Below, one piece after another: positions 35,101-47,979 of a stretch of DNA of 64,000 nucleotides. Origin of the DNA: Monocercomonoides exilis (lineage: Eukaryota; Preaxostyla; Oxymonadida; Polymastigidae); the NCBI GenBank assembly GCA_001643675.2, contig LSRY02000010.1, positions 129,001 to 193,000 of the forward strand, written 5' to 3'. The position numbers were made by a program, and so were the translations under genes. The stretch's first letter is position 1, and each line of letters starts with the position of its first letter. The notes beneath the pieces were generated by a model. It was not told where the DNA came from. It worked only from the letters and a program-made list of their open reading frames with translations, and did no database searches.

Positions 35101-38100
35101 CCACTCTCAGCTGTGTGCACTTCCCCATGCTCAGTGCCAGTGCACCCCCTCCTTCGCTTGCTCCACCCACACTGCACCCTTCAAACCAAGTGTTCTCCAT
35201 CACCACCATCCTCCCGTTCTCTCCCTCCACACACTCGCCATCACCACACTCAACATCCACACACGATCCGTTCCCACTCGAGCGCTGCATCGACACAAAC
35301 GAGCAGTTCATCACTTGCATTGTGCTCAGCACTCCTGCCTTCACAAACGGAGACTGTGCCCGCGATCCATCTGAAATATTCGAGTTCTGCAGGATGAGTG
35401 ACCCACACAAAGACACCCCAATCACTCCACCTGCCCCACCTGTGGTGGTGTTCGTGCATGCCAGCCCATCCATCACACATTTGCTGTGCTCTCCTTCCAC
35501 ACCCACAAGGCACCCAGACCCAAATCTGATCCCACTCACAGCAAACGAGCTCACATTCACTGTTCCCTTCTCAACACGCACAAACACAAACCCAAACACC
35601 GTGTCTTCTTGCTGCTTCTGCACCCCACACCCTGCCATCGTGAGCATGCTGCCTTGGCAGACCACCACACTCGCAACACCCACCCCAACACCCGACCCCA
35701 TCCTGAACACAATGTTCGACAGCGTGTTCCTCTTCGCTGACACAATCACCCCATCCCCACCTGCTCCACTGCTTGTTATCTGCCCCATCTCAATCAGCGT
35801 GTGCTCCTGCTCACACCCGACTGTCCACTCCTCTCGCTCCATCTCCACCTTCTCCTCCCACATAAACCCTTCCTCCAACACAATGTTCTTGTTCAACCCC
35901 CCAAACCGCAGTTGAGCAATGTGTGCCAGTGTGCTGCACCCATACCCGCGATATCCACACCCGCTGAAGTCCCGGCTGTTCGCTCCTCCCACAAACCCTG
36001 GCCCTCCAAACTCCTGCAGATACAGGCACAGAGGGATTGCATACGATTCGTCTCCGCCTTCAAACCCCATCAGCTCCTTGTGATTCTCTGCCTCAAACTT
36101 CACCTCAAACTGCATGCTCGAAACACTCACCGACCAATTCAGATTTTTCACATCCACAAACACATTCTTCCCCCTCCACCCCTCGCACCCTGAAAACACA
36201 ACTTCTCTCCCAAACACAAACCACCCAGACTGCCCTGCCTGTCCTGCCTGTCCTCCACCCTCCACAGCCTTCACATACACCCCGCCTCCTTTCCCCTTCT
36301 GCTCCCCCTCAGCTCCCACACTGCATCCATCAAACCTGACACACGAATTGTTCCCAATCGTCACCCCACTCTCCTCCCCCAGCCACACTGCAACTGCCCC
36401 GCCATTCCCCTTCCCACACATGCATCTCTCAAAACTCACATTCCCCAGCTCCACCACCTCCTGCCTCCCCAGTCTTTTCTCAAACACACTCCCATCCCCT
36501 TCCACCCGGCTGATATCCCGAAACACTGAGTCTGCCACTCGCACCTTCCCTGACGCTGCCCACTCCACCAGCGGCTTGCCCTTCAGCACAAACAGCGAGA
36601 TCGTGCTCAACTCCAGCATCAGCACCCCATCTTCAACCACAAACACACTCTCCACATATTCTGTCTGTGGAGCGCAGTTGCATGCTATTTCTGCCTTGCT
36701 GAACACCAACAACCCCGAGTCTCCCACTCTCACCAGCGACATCTGCTCGTTTGTGCTCTTCGTTATTGCCACACTGCTCACATTCACCAACCCCCCTGAT
36801 ATGTCCACAAACGGTCTTCCCACCCCTTCTGGAACTGCGATCCCTGGCTTCTCGCTCCCTTTCCCACACACATTCACCACCATCCCACTGAGTGCCAAAG
36901 CATCATTCGGGTTGAATGCTGATGGCAGCAACACGATGTCTCCCCCATACGGGTTCTTCAGCTCCTGCAGCGCATAGTGGATTGTTGCACATCTCTCCCC
37001 CTCCTCTTCCTCTTCGCCACACCCAGCCCCATCAGACCCATTTGATGCATGCACATATCGCACTGGATATGCCAGCCAGAAATCGTATCCAGTGGCAGAA
37101 TTATTGTAAAACACCCTCTTCTGCCTGTTTGTTGATGATGACTGCTCAAACGGTGTTTCTGTCAGCACAAGCGGCACAAAATACAAATCATGCCCCTGCT
37201 TATCACTTGCCACATTGTTGTGGAAATGGCAGAACAACATGAATTTCGGCTTTGGATTATCAGCTGGTGGAGTGTAGGCTTCGAAGTACAATGCCCCGCC
37301 ATATTTTGCTTTGTTGTTCACAAACTTGCATTCACTCATCCTGAATATTCCTATCAATCCATCTCGTGTTCCAAATGCCCCTGAATACTTGTCTCTTGCA
37401 ATACCATTTTCAAAATCACAGTCGATCACATTTAATGTGTTCAACGTTGAAGCGTTTTGTCTGAAATAATACAAGGCTGAAATCCTTTCAGCAGTATTAT
37501 TGATAAATACACAGTGAGATGTACTCACCACTTTTGAAGAAGGACCATTACACATGATGCCTCCAACATGATATGGATTGGCAGTTCCATTAATTATTGA
37601 GGAATTGTTAACAGACATAGACTTTATATCGCATACTAAAATGGTGGAATGATATTTTGCAGTTGAATTGATAAATGTGCATGACTCAACATCGAGTTCA
37701 CTCGAATAACCTCGAATACTAATGGCAGCTCCTCCATTCGCAATTTCATCTCCTTCAATTTCGGAGATGCAATTTGTGAAAGTGTCATTCATGAAAGAGC
37801 AAGAAATAGATCTGTTAACTCCTGTTCCAATGTGTTGCTCATTCAAATTTGACTTTCGCATGTTGCGATTGAATGTGTTGTTCAGTGAATGAAGAGATGC
37901 TGTGTGTGGGGAGTTGATGGAGGAAACAATCCCATCATAAAACACATCCTCCACTCCCTCAAAACTGCAGCTCAACATATCCTGCGAAATCTGTGCTTTC
38001 ATTGTTCTGCGGTCACAGCCACTTGTGCTTCTGGTGATGTTTGCGAGTGCACAGTGGGATATGAGAACTTGCGAGCAGGTTGAAGGTGCCAAAAAGGGAG

Positions 38101-38656
38101 GGTCGACAACCCCAAACGAAGCAAAGGCACACGAGCAAACAGACAGTTCGCAATTTGCAGGGTTGGACAAGGAACGAGGAGAGTTGAGCACCAAAGAGCG
38201 GAGCTGGCAATCAAAGGCTGAAAGCAAAGAAAAGTTCACGAGGCGGATGCAATCACCATTGTTCATCGCAAACAACGACTGCTGCAAATCCCTTGCCAGA
38301 ATACAACAGCAGGAATGGAGCAGACACTCGGAGCCATGCATATCCAGGATGTTGCCATTCAGAGAGGTGGTGAAAAACTGCAAGGTGGAGAAGTGGAGCG
38401 AGGAATTGGCCAAAGTCGAGAACATGAACAACGATGTGTGACGAATGTTCTCGTGAATCTTTTTTTGTCTCCAAACTCGACTGCAAGCACCATAATTTTC
38501 TGGCTGTTCGCTTCTGTTCACACCCTGAACAAAATCATCATCTGTGGTAATTTGGGCTGCAGGAACTGAAATGATTTCGTTGCTTTTTATCAGAAATGCT
38601 GCAAGAAGAAATTTCCAGGTGAAACGAACACTTTTGTGCACATGAAGCTCCGACAT
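26141..38656 (-). CDS. Giant beta-helix (polymorphic outer membrane protein-like) surface receptor with C-terminal pseudokinase, 4,171 aa
   Basis: A single 12.5-kb exon. The N-terminus (from ATG 38656) is a plausible signal sequence. The ectodomain is built of right-handed beta-helix repeats of the type CxFxNNxAxxGGA, typical of chlamydial-type polymorphic outer membrane proteins. Eight times it shows a module boundary of the form CGxxxxPCxS/T, for example CGFAAYPCHTLSQAV, CGSDLFPCESVSEGY and CGSARQPCASIGYGL, spaced about 310-410 residues. One membrane helix lies near residues 3717-3743 (27429-27506), followed by a basic stop-transfer stretch. The cytoplasmic tail (about 3,870-4,130) looks like a kinase C-lobe: LRWKAPELM, SIGMMLWECLTLDVPFGEYE and RPSLEGVKRELL. 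A Gly loop, HRD and DFG are all missing; SPHIVLF stands where HRD should be. A cell-surface adhesion or sensing protein is inferred. Confidence 0.88.
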   Translation of the reverse strand: MSELHVHKSVRFTWKFLLAAFLIKSNEIISVPAAQITTDDDFVQGVNRSEQPENYGACSRVWRQKKIHENIRHTSLFMFSTLANSSLHFSTLQFFTTSLNGNILDMHGSECLLHSCCCILARDLQQSLFAMNNGDCIRLVNFSLLSAFDCQLRSLVLNSPRSLSNPANCELSVCSCAFASFGVVDPPFLAPSTCSQVLISHCALANITRSTSGCDRRTMKAQISQDMLSCSFEGVEDVFYDGIVSSINSPHTASLHSLNNTFNRNMRKSNLNEQHIGTGVNRSISCSFMNDTFTNCISEIEGDEIANGGAAISIRGYSSELDVESCTFINSTAKYHSTILVCDIKSMSVNNSSIINGTANPYHVGGIMCNGPSSKVVSTSHCVFINNTAERISALYYFRQNASTLNTLNVIDCDFENGIARDKYSGAFGTRDGLIGIFRMSECKFVNNKAKYGGALYFEAYTPPADNPKPKFMLFCHFHNNVASDKQGHDLYFVPLVLTETPFEQSSSTNRQKRVFYNNSATGYDFWLAYPVRYVHASNGSDGAGCGEEEEEGERCATIHYALQELKNPYGGDIVLLPSAFNPNDALALSGMVVNVCGKGSEKPGIAVPEGVGRPFVDISGGLVNVSSVAITKSTNEQMSLVRVGDSGLLVFSKAEIACNCAPQTEYVESVFVVEDGVLMLELSTISLFVLKGKPLVEWAASGKVRVADSVFRDISRVEGDGSVFEKRLGRQEVVELGNVSFERCMCGKGNGGAVAVWLGEESGVTIGNNSCVRFDGCSVGAEGEQKGKGGGVYVKAVEGGGQAGQAGQSGWFVFGREVVFSGCEGWRGKNVFVDVKNLNWSVSVSSMQFEVKFEAENHKELMGFEGGDESYAIPLCLYLQEFGGPGFVGGANSRDFSGCGYRGYGCSTLAHIAQLRFGGLNKNIVLEEGFMWEEKVEMEREEWTVGCEQEHTLIEMGQITSSGAGGDGVIVSAKRNTLSNIVFRMGSGVGVGVASVVVCQGSMLTMAGCGVQKQQEDTVFGFVFVRVEKGTVNVSSFAVSGIRFGSGCLVGVEGEHSKCVMDGLACTNTTTGGAGGVIGVSLCGSLILQNSNISDGSRAQSPFVKAGVLSTMQVMNCSFVSMQRSSGNGSCVDVECGDGECVEGENGRMVVMENTWFEGCSVGGASEGGGALALSMGKCTQLRVAGCTFVGCAAPTGSMHGLGGGMLVRFAGEAAPFVVSDPVFSADNPNEASFGHDLFIEAPRLRSVATAQTLPFAVESPLTAVHAFEGYDGSDKAHAIPLIFFVREMGNTAHADSAAGLDVDACGFAAYPCHTLSQAVRRLSGWPKRVEVAGPFAMEEALGLSDPADLQIGGAAPGAECTVIGKESGGEGLVVLSGELPSSTAAFSSLCFVLPLSIKQHRSLFCQASQGTLAVSSASFIPHQSAASHTFTLFTALSGRVVVEDVVLQGIRLIDTQCANMSGTSVLVMRNVSFVETWTSSPKGLVWVWSAGTTASMEDARFELASQEHPCQAVHSDQALSLEIANASFINQSRSTGHGSCVECTVKSEQTLAIQGCSFEMCSATDGNGGGVCVAMEAGGTAKITSSEVTATASAAAPSTFTKCTSHRGGAGSGGFGGGLFGVLQEGAVDFVVGGVVFNGCTADSGNNLFLQAKQLASVANNRTLGFVFDIAEGVADLNDLCGCSTDTAGTQAPIPLVVFFRAPPAERCVADGGADNAVCGFSDYPCETIAQAASPSVAQQSVAIKILSPFTLKDEVHLEVCPTVISAGEVGGTMGVVNGGRGERAGLIETSCEVTFVSVCFAHPAVLTNRKALIVCNGGVLGLSSCQSVLQATAGLKCGFAIVRVVRGSLSMSSFEIRGTPFGVVGPFVFEGDAQEIEKAAIHNLTLEDVATESESGALSVSRVGVWKLGNSTISNSAQQYCPVVAMSEVGSSEVSNVTFENLNRHTGFGGVVSCAIGASQTARFEHCTFVSCEVMSASMKGGSVFASVEQTGTFVFDTNKVSSSGVDGDSGLGGGLYVSMLGRTSAISMKSNTFEENRAWKGRHLYLECPSPRNTIRPLDFEDSFDAEMEDDELWVHDGSSGAVVDETLKRYLFSSSEEIVVVDRASGSDTPTCGSDLFPCESVSEGYLRMGTKQTTILVVSSAALATEIRRDSQALTIAGRNTTSLLVLGAGGHLVVSPSEALVTLTIHKLVLSMPAELSHTEAVLVGEGTLLMRQCEFRAADEEQSHTGTGAWALCIRGGTAQLDAVGVRGMCFAASGGFVWMCGGSAHLTRISVESVSAGGAGLVVGEGSGALELKGSSFEDCVLDGGSTLSIGSGVDAELSGSCSWSRCRSSAGNGAALRCSLAGSQKLNVSDCSFQECVLDGNINGKGNGSGSGNSEGKGKGKGGGIFLGIDQSSTSSFKLSHLAFGGNEAAFGNNLFLKCADLNTTATPARLVDLISSGDAPHDLEGTDERLFSGGVHDLRLFLQQRQTSSSCISPNGFDILGCGSEAYPCASLWRGMLNINPGSADKTLSIKASALIQNEFDLTSSTVASSSSTEKATITFASAILDSTRSCVVLSTGRLSFNRLDFSVAGGAFLRHSELISSSTPRGQLLFGNCSFAPAGTPQIEGTLVRAEGGRVQMEGCVFGAFAPSSSLLCISSSLEMNTTAFQGSRALGCDAGGLIGVSLGSGCHLSAAGCEFSHGECNKKTGRGGALYVKSTEAGPAGQPFLLEAVTFASNDAAKGRNIYVDCFDINASVTPATFHFPYEPFVDDPNALVGSDQTFVDADLFRFLVPYTSSEIHLSNAGFDIARCGSPNDPCRSFVTGFEHIDASAAHKTISISCSTAISRPADLSNFTCQSLPSEEAAQSVLLFQEDSQGSNPFLLNSWSLSLSGISLQAVNGFSNEVSAIILSKQGSLALDKCAFEPHTSVAELGAYSFAVVEAGSLTCTQFESTNAHLLCSMFLLRAGSAGTFDAIHISSCSLSNCSLVEAASSTNRSPNSLSSISIFRSTLVDIVQTANKSCVVWSRGEGGVEVVVNETDVEGCRSSSTEKGGAVHYLLSSGGRLACVNSTLMQCSCSTGTGMGGGVYLETSMDGEPGFLFQKMEFDSNAARHGRDIFVVCRNISGQINETQFRFDLREGVYNRINAICGLDDLSEGVVDLISFITTYQAAVVFVSSAGGEAGGGNNSRQCGSARQPCASIGYGLGHVVIEYGSAVVVNDVGLLECEADFENISLTSKTSKMAVVSFSEPIVQTRDALVEAAGRVKVEGIQLAPGRDLSLSHSFVFSAANAEFQMISSAICPAEESSPSSLPSLPSLPIFITCSSGECTIENCVVRSVSFRSFFVGVDCVLSVNRLSLSSVELGQRCFDLAQGTKGVVLHEVSFEEIRAESTLVVVEKMSGKVLANNEGSDEMSLSLIQFSNISVQSDAPAAVSLISLENPVVMQNCSFAGCQSHAERGSAGSVLRCSAARVCTCLFDGSTGGSSSSLSSSGAAGGAEELCGWNGSVVDAEQSEVAMADTTIANSAEGGLSVSGGCVSAEAANFTGNAPSIPNYQSARRNVLCKTNGKLVLVSVKGGDGMLPDSSLWIANEGCELGGLASDRASPLFIPQLTNVTMAQAGTTTQLVFWGVLLLPCNLLFKVVTALGDEEAVEKYEFSESGFVSETEVHGVIPSSMLEGLPDEAEVTVSILFGPICSASTSSVVLKNRSKSQTSGDGIVVETVKEKEIAWTFIVCIVIVVILLIALIVFIVRWSKQKRRVEELEVIVEDTVKKDPKAYEMVTMEMSPEEQWRRAEREAEKKNEERIKKRVYGKQMVHSESEEYLLSESGSTEYILGRDSDKIPDWALEKEEEEEETRKRTPSFSISSTSTTDTSDTDTTFVRTESLCPTTSSMSNLVDAMACSSPHEKLIVDLRDSLFMLLHGRNAKKEMAIGTLQEREVTAAQILFWVANGALHSFDEMENKLQSLANLSPHIVLFSEHMVICIVLHSECSSSDSDSSSISSSTIVTSSSDGSRRSKRYTRSPPPSSAFEDDEDNRNECLRWKAPELMNGAKKHATKKTVAFSIGMMLWECLTLDVPFGEYEAVIAGKKIASGERPNLKLVRGSDFAEFVDALLWYDWQKRPSLEGVKRELLGCMPAGAVMFTASDAISLEESASEEKRSTVEISSRAREEAQRLLKELTA

Positions 38657-39472
38657 GCAGGAAATGTTTTGTGAAAATGAAGTTGAAGAGAAATTTTATC
38701 GATTATTGATTAAATGGAAGATCACTAAAATAATACTTAACCTTTATATTATTCATTTGGAAAGAGAAGAATATCTTTGCTTCAAATTTGGCAATGTTTC
38801 AAACATTTATTAGGCTGTAAATGTTTTGTCTGAATAGAAAGAATTTTAAAAGCAAGAAATAAAAAAAAATGAATTTTTCAAAAAATTGAAAACAATATTT
38901 ATTTCTATAAAAATTTACCCTGCAATAAAACAGTATTTTCATGACTAAATAGAAATAAAAAGTTCACGAATGTGAATGATGAAGATGGCACTCTAATTCA
39001 TTCAAAAATTACTGAGAAAAAATCGAAAAGAATTTAAAAAATAGATTGTTTTCATCTTTAATAAAATCCAAAGAAAAATTTCTAGTATATTTAATTTTCA
39101 TACAAGAAAATATCATTTATTGAATTTATCTTCATTTACAGGAGAAAAGACTGAATGAACATGAAATTTCCTTCAAAAATTATCTCGAATACCGTAAGTG
39201 AATAATGAATAACAGTTCTCATTACATTATTGATTTCATGGAAAAACTTGCATTTCTTCATATTTTTATTTTTATGTTTGAACAATAATTTGCTTTTTAT
39301 TAGATGATGTCGAGACTCCTCTTTCGACTTTTACATTTTTGTAATTGTAATGATCAAATTTGTTCAAAAACATTCCTATTTTATCGACTTTGTAAAAGTT
39401 TCTTCAAAGGTATTGTAAATGTAGAATTAGAAGTTCAATATGATATGTTGATCCTTTTTTATTCTTTGTTGA
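38657..39472. other. AT-rich spacer upstream of the giant surface gene
   Basis: Should contain the promoter of the 26-38.7 kb gene. A rightward frame at 39304-39549 overlaps the end of the metallophosphoesterase gene antisense and is not supported. No repeat was seen. Confidence 0.55.
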
Positions 39473-40453
39473 TTATGATTTTGATGATTGTGGCATTTCT
39501 TTTTCATCAAAGTGCTTGCTATCAATGCAACTTTCTTCTATTTTTGTAGAAACAGGAAAGTCAAATACTATCGCTGAATATTTCGGGTTATACTTGTCTG
39601 TTAATATGGAAGCGTTGATAAACACTGTCTGCCCATCATATGAAACTCCATTATTATCATGAAAATGTCCAAAAACATGTATTTTTGGTTTTATTTTTTC
39701 TCTTACAATTTCCAATAAATCAGCGTCTCCATTGTGACGCTTATCTCGACTGATGTCCATCCTTCCCATTGGTGCTCCATGAGTAATCAGTATATCAGTT
39801 CCAAGTGGTATACTCTCCCATTTTTTCCTACACTCACTTCCTCTTTCCAGCCCAAATGCCCATTGACAAAACCATACTTGATACGGTGAACCATATATGT
39901 TTATTCCTTCGACTGAGCAGCCTTGATCATGAAGATAAGTACAATGACGCTTTAGTTCCAAGATTTCATCTGAAGTGCTCAGCTTAGATGGATGTTTAAA
40001 TTCCTTCCAAAACTGATTGTAAAAATCAACATCAAAGACAATGTCATGATTCCCAGAAATTACTATCTTGTATTTGAATGGAAGAAGATCGAGAAAATTA
40101 CAAAATGAATCAATTTCTTCCTTAAGCGAATTACAAGAAAAATCACCTGCAAAGAGCAAAACATCTCCAGATGGAATTCCTCCGGGAATGTCATAATGAT
40201 AGCCATGTGTATCAGAAATGCAAACAAAACGAAGACAGTTGCTTGGTCGTGGAGTTTTTGATGGGGTTTCCACAATGTATGGGATTGGATAAAATGACTT
40301 TTCATATTTTTTGAGATATTTCCAGGCAGAAACTGGATTGTAATGAGGGAATCCATCCCAAGAAAAATGATCTTGCTCGTGAGATTCTTTCGCTTTTTCC
40401 CGAATTTCATTTGAGTCCTGATCTTTAAAAAATGTATTTTTACTTAACTGCAT
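39473..40453 (-). CDS. Metallophosphoesterase, MPPED1/2-like, 326 aa
   Basis: An intronless frame from ATG 40453. The calcineurin-like metal site is complete: CISDTHGYH (motif I), LLFAGDFSCN (motif II, Asp), VISGNHDIVFD (motif III), ITHGAPMG and HVFGHFHDNNG (metal-binding His). Spacing and the phrases DVLLFAGDF and KIVISGNHD match the MPPED1/MPPED2 (brain protein 239) group of cytosolic cyclic-nucleotide or related phosphodiesterases. The N-terminal 70 residues are a charged extension with FPHYNPVSAWKYLKKYEKSF. The substrate cannot be told from sequence. Confidence 0.88.
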   Translation of the reverse strand: MQLSKNTFFKDQDSNEIREKAKESHEQDHFSWDGFPHYNPVSAWKYLKKYEKSFYPIPYIVETPSKTPRPSNCLRFVCISDTHGYHYDIPGGIPSGDVLLFAGDFSCNSLKEEIDSFCNFLDLLPFKYKIVISGNHDIVFDVDFYNQFWKEFKHPSKLSTSDEILELKRHCTYLHDQGCSVEGINIYGSPYQVWFCQWAFGLERGSECRKKWESIPLGTDILITHGAPMGRMDISRDKRHNGDADLLEIVREKIKPKIHVFGHFHDNNGVSYDGQTVFINASILTDKYNPKYSAIVFDFPVSTKIEESCIDSKHFDEKEMPQSSKS

Positions 40454-41243
40454 GAAAATTATAGAAATATAGCCGCTTAATTCGGTATTAGTTGCAGTTT
40501 TTAATATTTCTCAAACAAAAATAAAATAAAGTATGGCTTTCATTCTTTTGGTTCAGAAAAAATTCTCTTTTTTGTTGTTTCGCTTTTTTGATCAACTTTG
40601 AATAATTGAAATGTGAATTTCAATCATTATTGAAAAAGATTTAAAGAATTTCAAAAAAACTTTACAAAAAAGCATCTGCAAATGAGGTTAAACATTCAAC
40701 AATAATGTTGAAGTCAATGCTATTTTTTTATAAAAATGAGTTTATCCATTTAATAAAATTTCTATTAAGCTTTTACTGATTGAAAAAAATATTAATATTC
40801 AATTTTTTGAATTATTCATTCAAACGAACAGAACTTTTTTCTGATTCGTTTTTGGAGATAGAATTCATGAAAGTCTCATTCAAAGAAAATAACGTAATAT
40901 TTCTTTAATTTTGAAAATTTTTGTTCTCTTATGGCAAGCATTTACCATTGTTGGGTTATTTAAAATATCAATAAAAAAAGGTCTCACTGAATAATTGAAA
41001 TTATATTATTTTCTGAAAAAAAGCAAAATGATGAAAATAATGTTTATTAAACAGAAAAATCGTAACAGTAACATCATAAAACAATTTGATGGAACAATAG
41101 AAAGAAATAATTACAAACTATCAAACAAGTGAAAAAAAAATAGCCATCTCTAAATTAATTGAACTGCAATAAAATTTAAATATTTTCCCAAATATTTTTT
41201 GAATTGCAAAATCCACATCCATATTCACGAATAAATCGACAGC
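40454..41243. other. AT-rich spacer, nothing recognised
   Basis: Short A/T-rich runs only. A rightward frame starting at 41204 is the shadow of the CK1 C-terminal exon. Confidence 0.6.
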
Positions 41244-45172
<3,929 letters not shown>

Positions 45173-45327
45173 ATTTATTTATTTATTCAAATTTCAATCA
45201 AAAGCAATTTCAATCTTAACAATAAGCAATAAATGTCCGAATGATATCAGAATAAAAAAAGATGAATTGGAAGCTAATTTTTTAGAGTTTAATCATTCAA
45301 TTCAAAGCACTAAAAATTTAAAGAAAA

Positions 45328-45535
45328 TGGATGTTCATTTTTGAAATCACACTTTTGTTTAAGTTTTGATCAAAATTTTTGTCTCCATGGGATTTTGAAA
45401 AATTGAGCTTTAAATGATAACACATATTGTTCATGATGTTGTTATTGCAGAAACAAAATTTTCACAAAAAATCCCATTGAAATAAAAATTTTGATCAAAA
45501 CTCGAACAAAAGAATGATTTCAAAAAGGATCAGCC
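45328..45535. repeat. Foldback (hairpin) repeat 1
   Basis: Left arm 45328-45402 and right arm 45459-45535 are inverted copies with scattered mismatches. Shared blocks include TTTTGATCAAAATTTTT and TTTTTGAAATCA. The loop is about 56 bp. No coding frame is present. The left edge overlaps a diverged copy of the 45-bp dispersed repeat. Confidence 0.7.
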
Positions 45536-45692
45536 AAATGGAAAAAAAATTTTTAAAAAAAAAATCAATAATGTTTTGAGACTAATGAATAATGAATAAA
45601 TCATTTTTGAAACTAACATGATTTATTCAGAATTTGTTGTTCAAAAATGGTTCGCATATTATTCAAAAGACATTAGCGTGTCGAAAATCTTA

Positions 45693-45982
45693 GACAATCC
45701 AAAAATTTCAGCTTTTACAAAACTTTTAGCTCATTCATTTGTTTCAAATCAAATAAAGGAAGCTTTTGAAGTTTTAAGAATTGCCACTTTAATGCAACAG
45801 TGTTTGTAAAAACAGTTTTTTTTTATGATTTATTTTTAACACAAAATACGATGAAAAAGGGTTTTTGTGAACACTGTGAAATTTAAAATGCAATTTATTA
45901 AAAATTCAAAAGCTTCCTTTATTTGATTCGAAACAAATGAATGAGAGAAAAATTTCAAAAAAGCTGAAAATTCTGGAATGTC
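45693..45982. repeat. Foldback (hairpin) repeat 2
   Basis: Left arm 45693-45817 and right arm 45857-45982 are inverted copies, about 125 bp each with a 39-bp loop. Shared blocks include CTCATTCATTTGTTTC and AATAAAGGAAGCTTTTGAA. A 63-codon rightward frame (45618-45809) lies mostly in the left arm and is likely incidental. Confidence 0.75.
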
Positions 45983-46133
45983 CCATATAGGTGATCTGTC
46001 CCTCATTTGTGACACACAAATCGTTTTTCGTATTTTTTGACATTTATATTCTTTGAAATAAATATGACACTTTATTGTAAACCTGTCTGACGCGCAAAAA
46101 AATTTTTTTCACGTCCGTCAGTAATTATCCAGT

Positions 46134-46134
<1 letters not shown>

Positions 46135-46195
<61 letters not shown>
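46135..46195. repeat. 61-nt T homopolymer
   Basis: Uninterrupted T run just inside the left inverted repeat of the 46.07-49.67 kb interval. Read on the minus strand it is a poly-A tract. Its true length may differ because such runs are error-prone in assembly. Confidence 0.9.
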
Positions 46196-46317
46196 CGAAA
46201 AGATTTATCTTAATATGAACTTATTTTAAAATAATACAGATTTTGTAATAATTATTTTTTCAAGTTTTCAGTATTTTTTAACATGTCCCATTAATTGATT
46301 TTAATTTCGCATTTAAA

Positions 46318-47979
46318 TTGAAATGCATTTATGTCAGAGTTCCCTCACCTCTTAATCGATTCCACCTCCTTTTCGGAACAAAAAACTTCATGTTCCAAAC
46401 AGACTCTTCACCAAATGCTCATATCGTGTTTGGAGGAACTGAAACTCACAGAGAGATATTAAGTCGATTGTCTTTTTCTGATTTGAATAGCTACCTCTTT
46501 GAATGGTGTGAATGGAATGATTCAACTGGTGGGTCAAGCGATGGAGGTGCTCTTAAAGTCAACTGCACAAATGCAAATCTCACAATCACTTCTTGTTCAT
46601 TCAGCAATTGTTCTTGTGGTGATGTTTGCGGGGTATTGTTTTGCAGATATTTGTTTAACGTCAACATCGCAAAATCCAATTTTACAAGTTGTTCTGCTTA
46701 TCATGGAGGAGCGAATTGCATTGCTGGAACTCAGTTATCTTTTGTTTGTTCATTCTCTGAAAACAGAGTGGAAAGTTGTTCAATATGAGGTGATATTGGA
46801 ACCGGCTGGTATTTCTTGCTCGATGACATGCCATCAGATGCAAAATTCTTGTTCAAAAAATGCACCTGTGTTGCAAATACTGGAGGTGATGCAGCTGGAG
46901 CAGTCACATTTCATTGGCTTCCACAAAACAAACCGAGTCAATTTTTGGTAAATGACTGCCAATTTGTAAATAATGAATTGACATCAACTTCATCAACACG
47001 AGGAGGCGCTGCCATCTATTTGGATGCAACCTTCACTTGGATGAATGAAATTAGATTCATCACTTTCTGCTTCTTCGATGGCAACACCGCAACTAATGGC
47101 AGGGGGAATGATGTGTATTTCAGTGGCAATGCAATCACTCAATCCACATTTGAGAATTGTGGCTCAACAACCCCAGCTAAAAGAGTGTATAATAATAGAC
47201 AAGCAGACAATGAAACTTTCAATGGCTGGCTCCCCCTCATTGCTCAGGATAAAATCGTTGCCAGCAACGGAACCAATACAGATGCCTGTGGCAGACCCCA
47301 ACAGACCCCATGTGCAACCATCGAATATGCCCTCACTGGCTTCATTTCCCTCCTCCAAAACACCTCTCTCACCCTCCTCAACTCAATATTTGTTCCAACT
47401 CAAACACTCACTTTCAGCGCAGCTGAAACAAAAATCACTGGAAATGGAACAGATGCCACCACTATTGCCTCCAGTGGCATTCCTCAACCACCAAACTCAC
47501 ATTCACAATCATCAACATCAACATCTTCTTCACCAGATCCATCTGCCTCGTCTGCCCTCTTCCAACAGACCCAGGGCTCCCTCACAGTCTCTTCCATCAC
47601 CATCGCTCACAACTCCTCAAATCCCATCACCCCCATCCTCTTCCACCTCTCCGACAACTCCCCTTCCCTCAACCTCAACACAACCACCATCACCGGAACA
47701 ACCTCCATAACAATCACAACCCCCCTCTTCTTCCTCGCTGCTGGCTCCCTCGCCCTCAACCACACAGCAATCACCCAACTCGCCCTCAGCAGCCAAAGCA
47801 TCTTCCACCTCACCTCCCTCACCGCTCCCCTCACCCTCAACTCCTCCAGCATCACCGATATCACCTCCACAGCCACCCCCACAAGCTGTGTCCTCTCCTC
47901 TGCCACCTCCCCTGCCCTCTCCCTCTCCCTCGCCAACTGCACCATGACCGACATCAACTCAGCACCACAACACCAATAG
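46318..47979 (+). pseudogene. Beta-helix surface-protein fragment, broken by in-frame stops
   Basis: One reading frame encodes beta-helix repeats (SCSFSNCS, NFTSCSAYHGGA) and a module boundary CGRPQQTPCATIEYAL, as in the giant 26-38.7 kb gene. It is interrupted by TGA at 46786-46788, where the related copy at 55144-56472 reads through, and by TAG at 47977-47979, after which matching sequence (DGGCISFASSALANIF) continues for about 16 codons. It lacks a signal peptide, the other modules, the membrane span and the kinase-like tail. The C-terminal part is Ser/Thr/Leu-rich. It is a decayed fragment, not a working gene. Confidence 0.8.
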
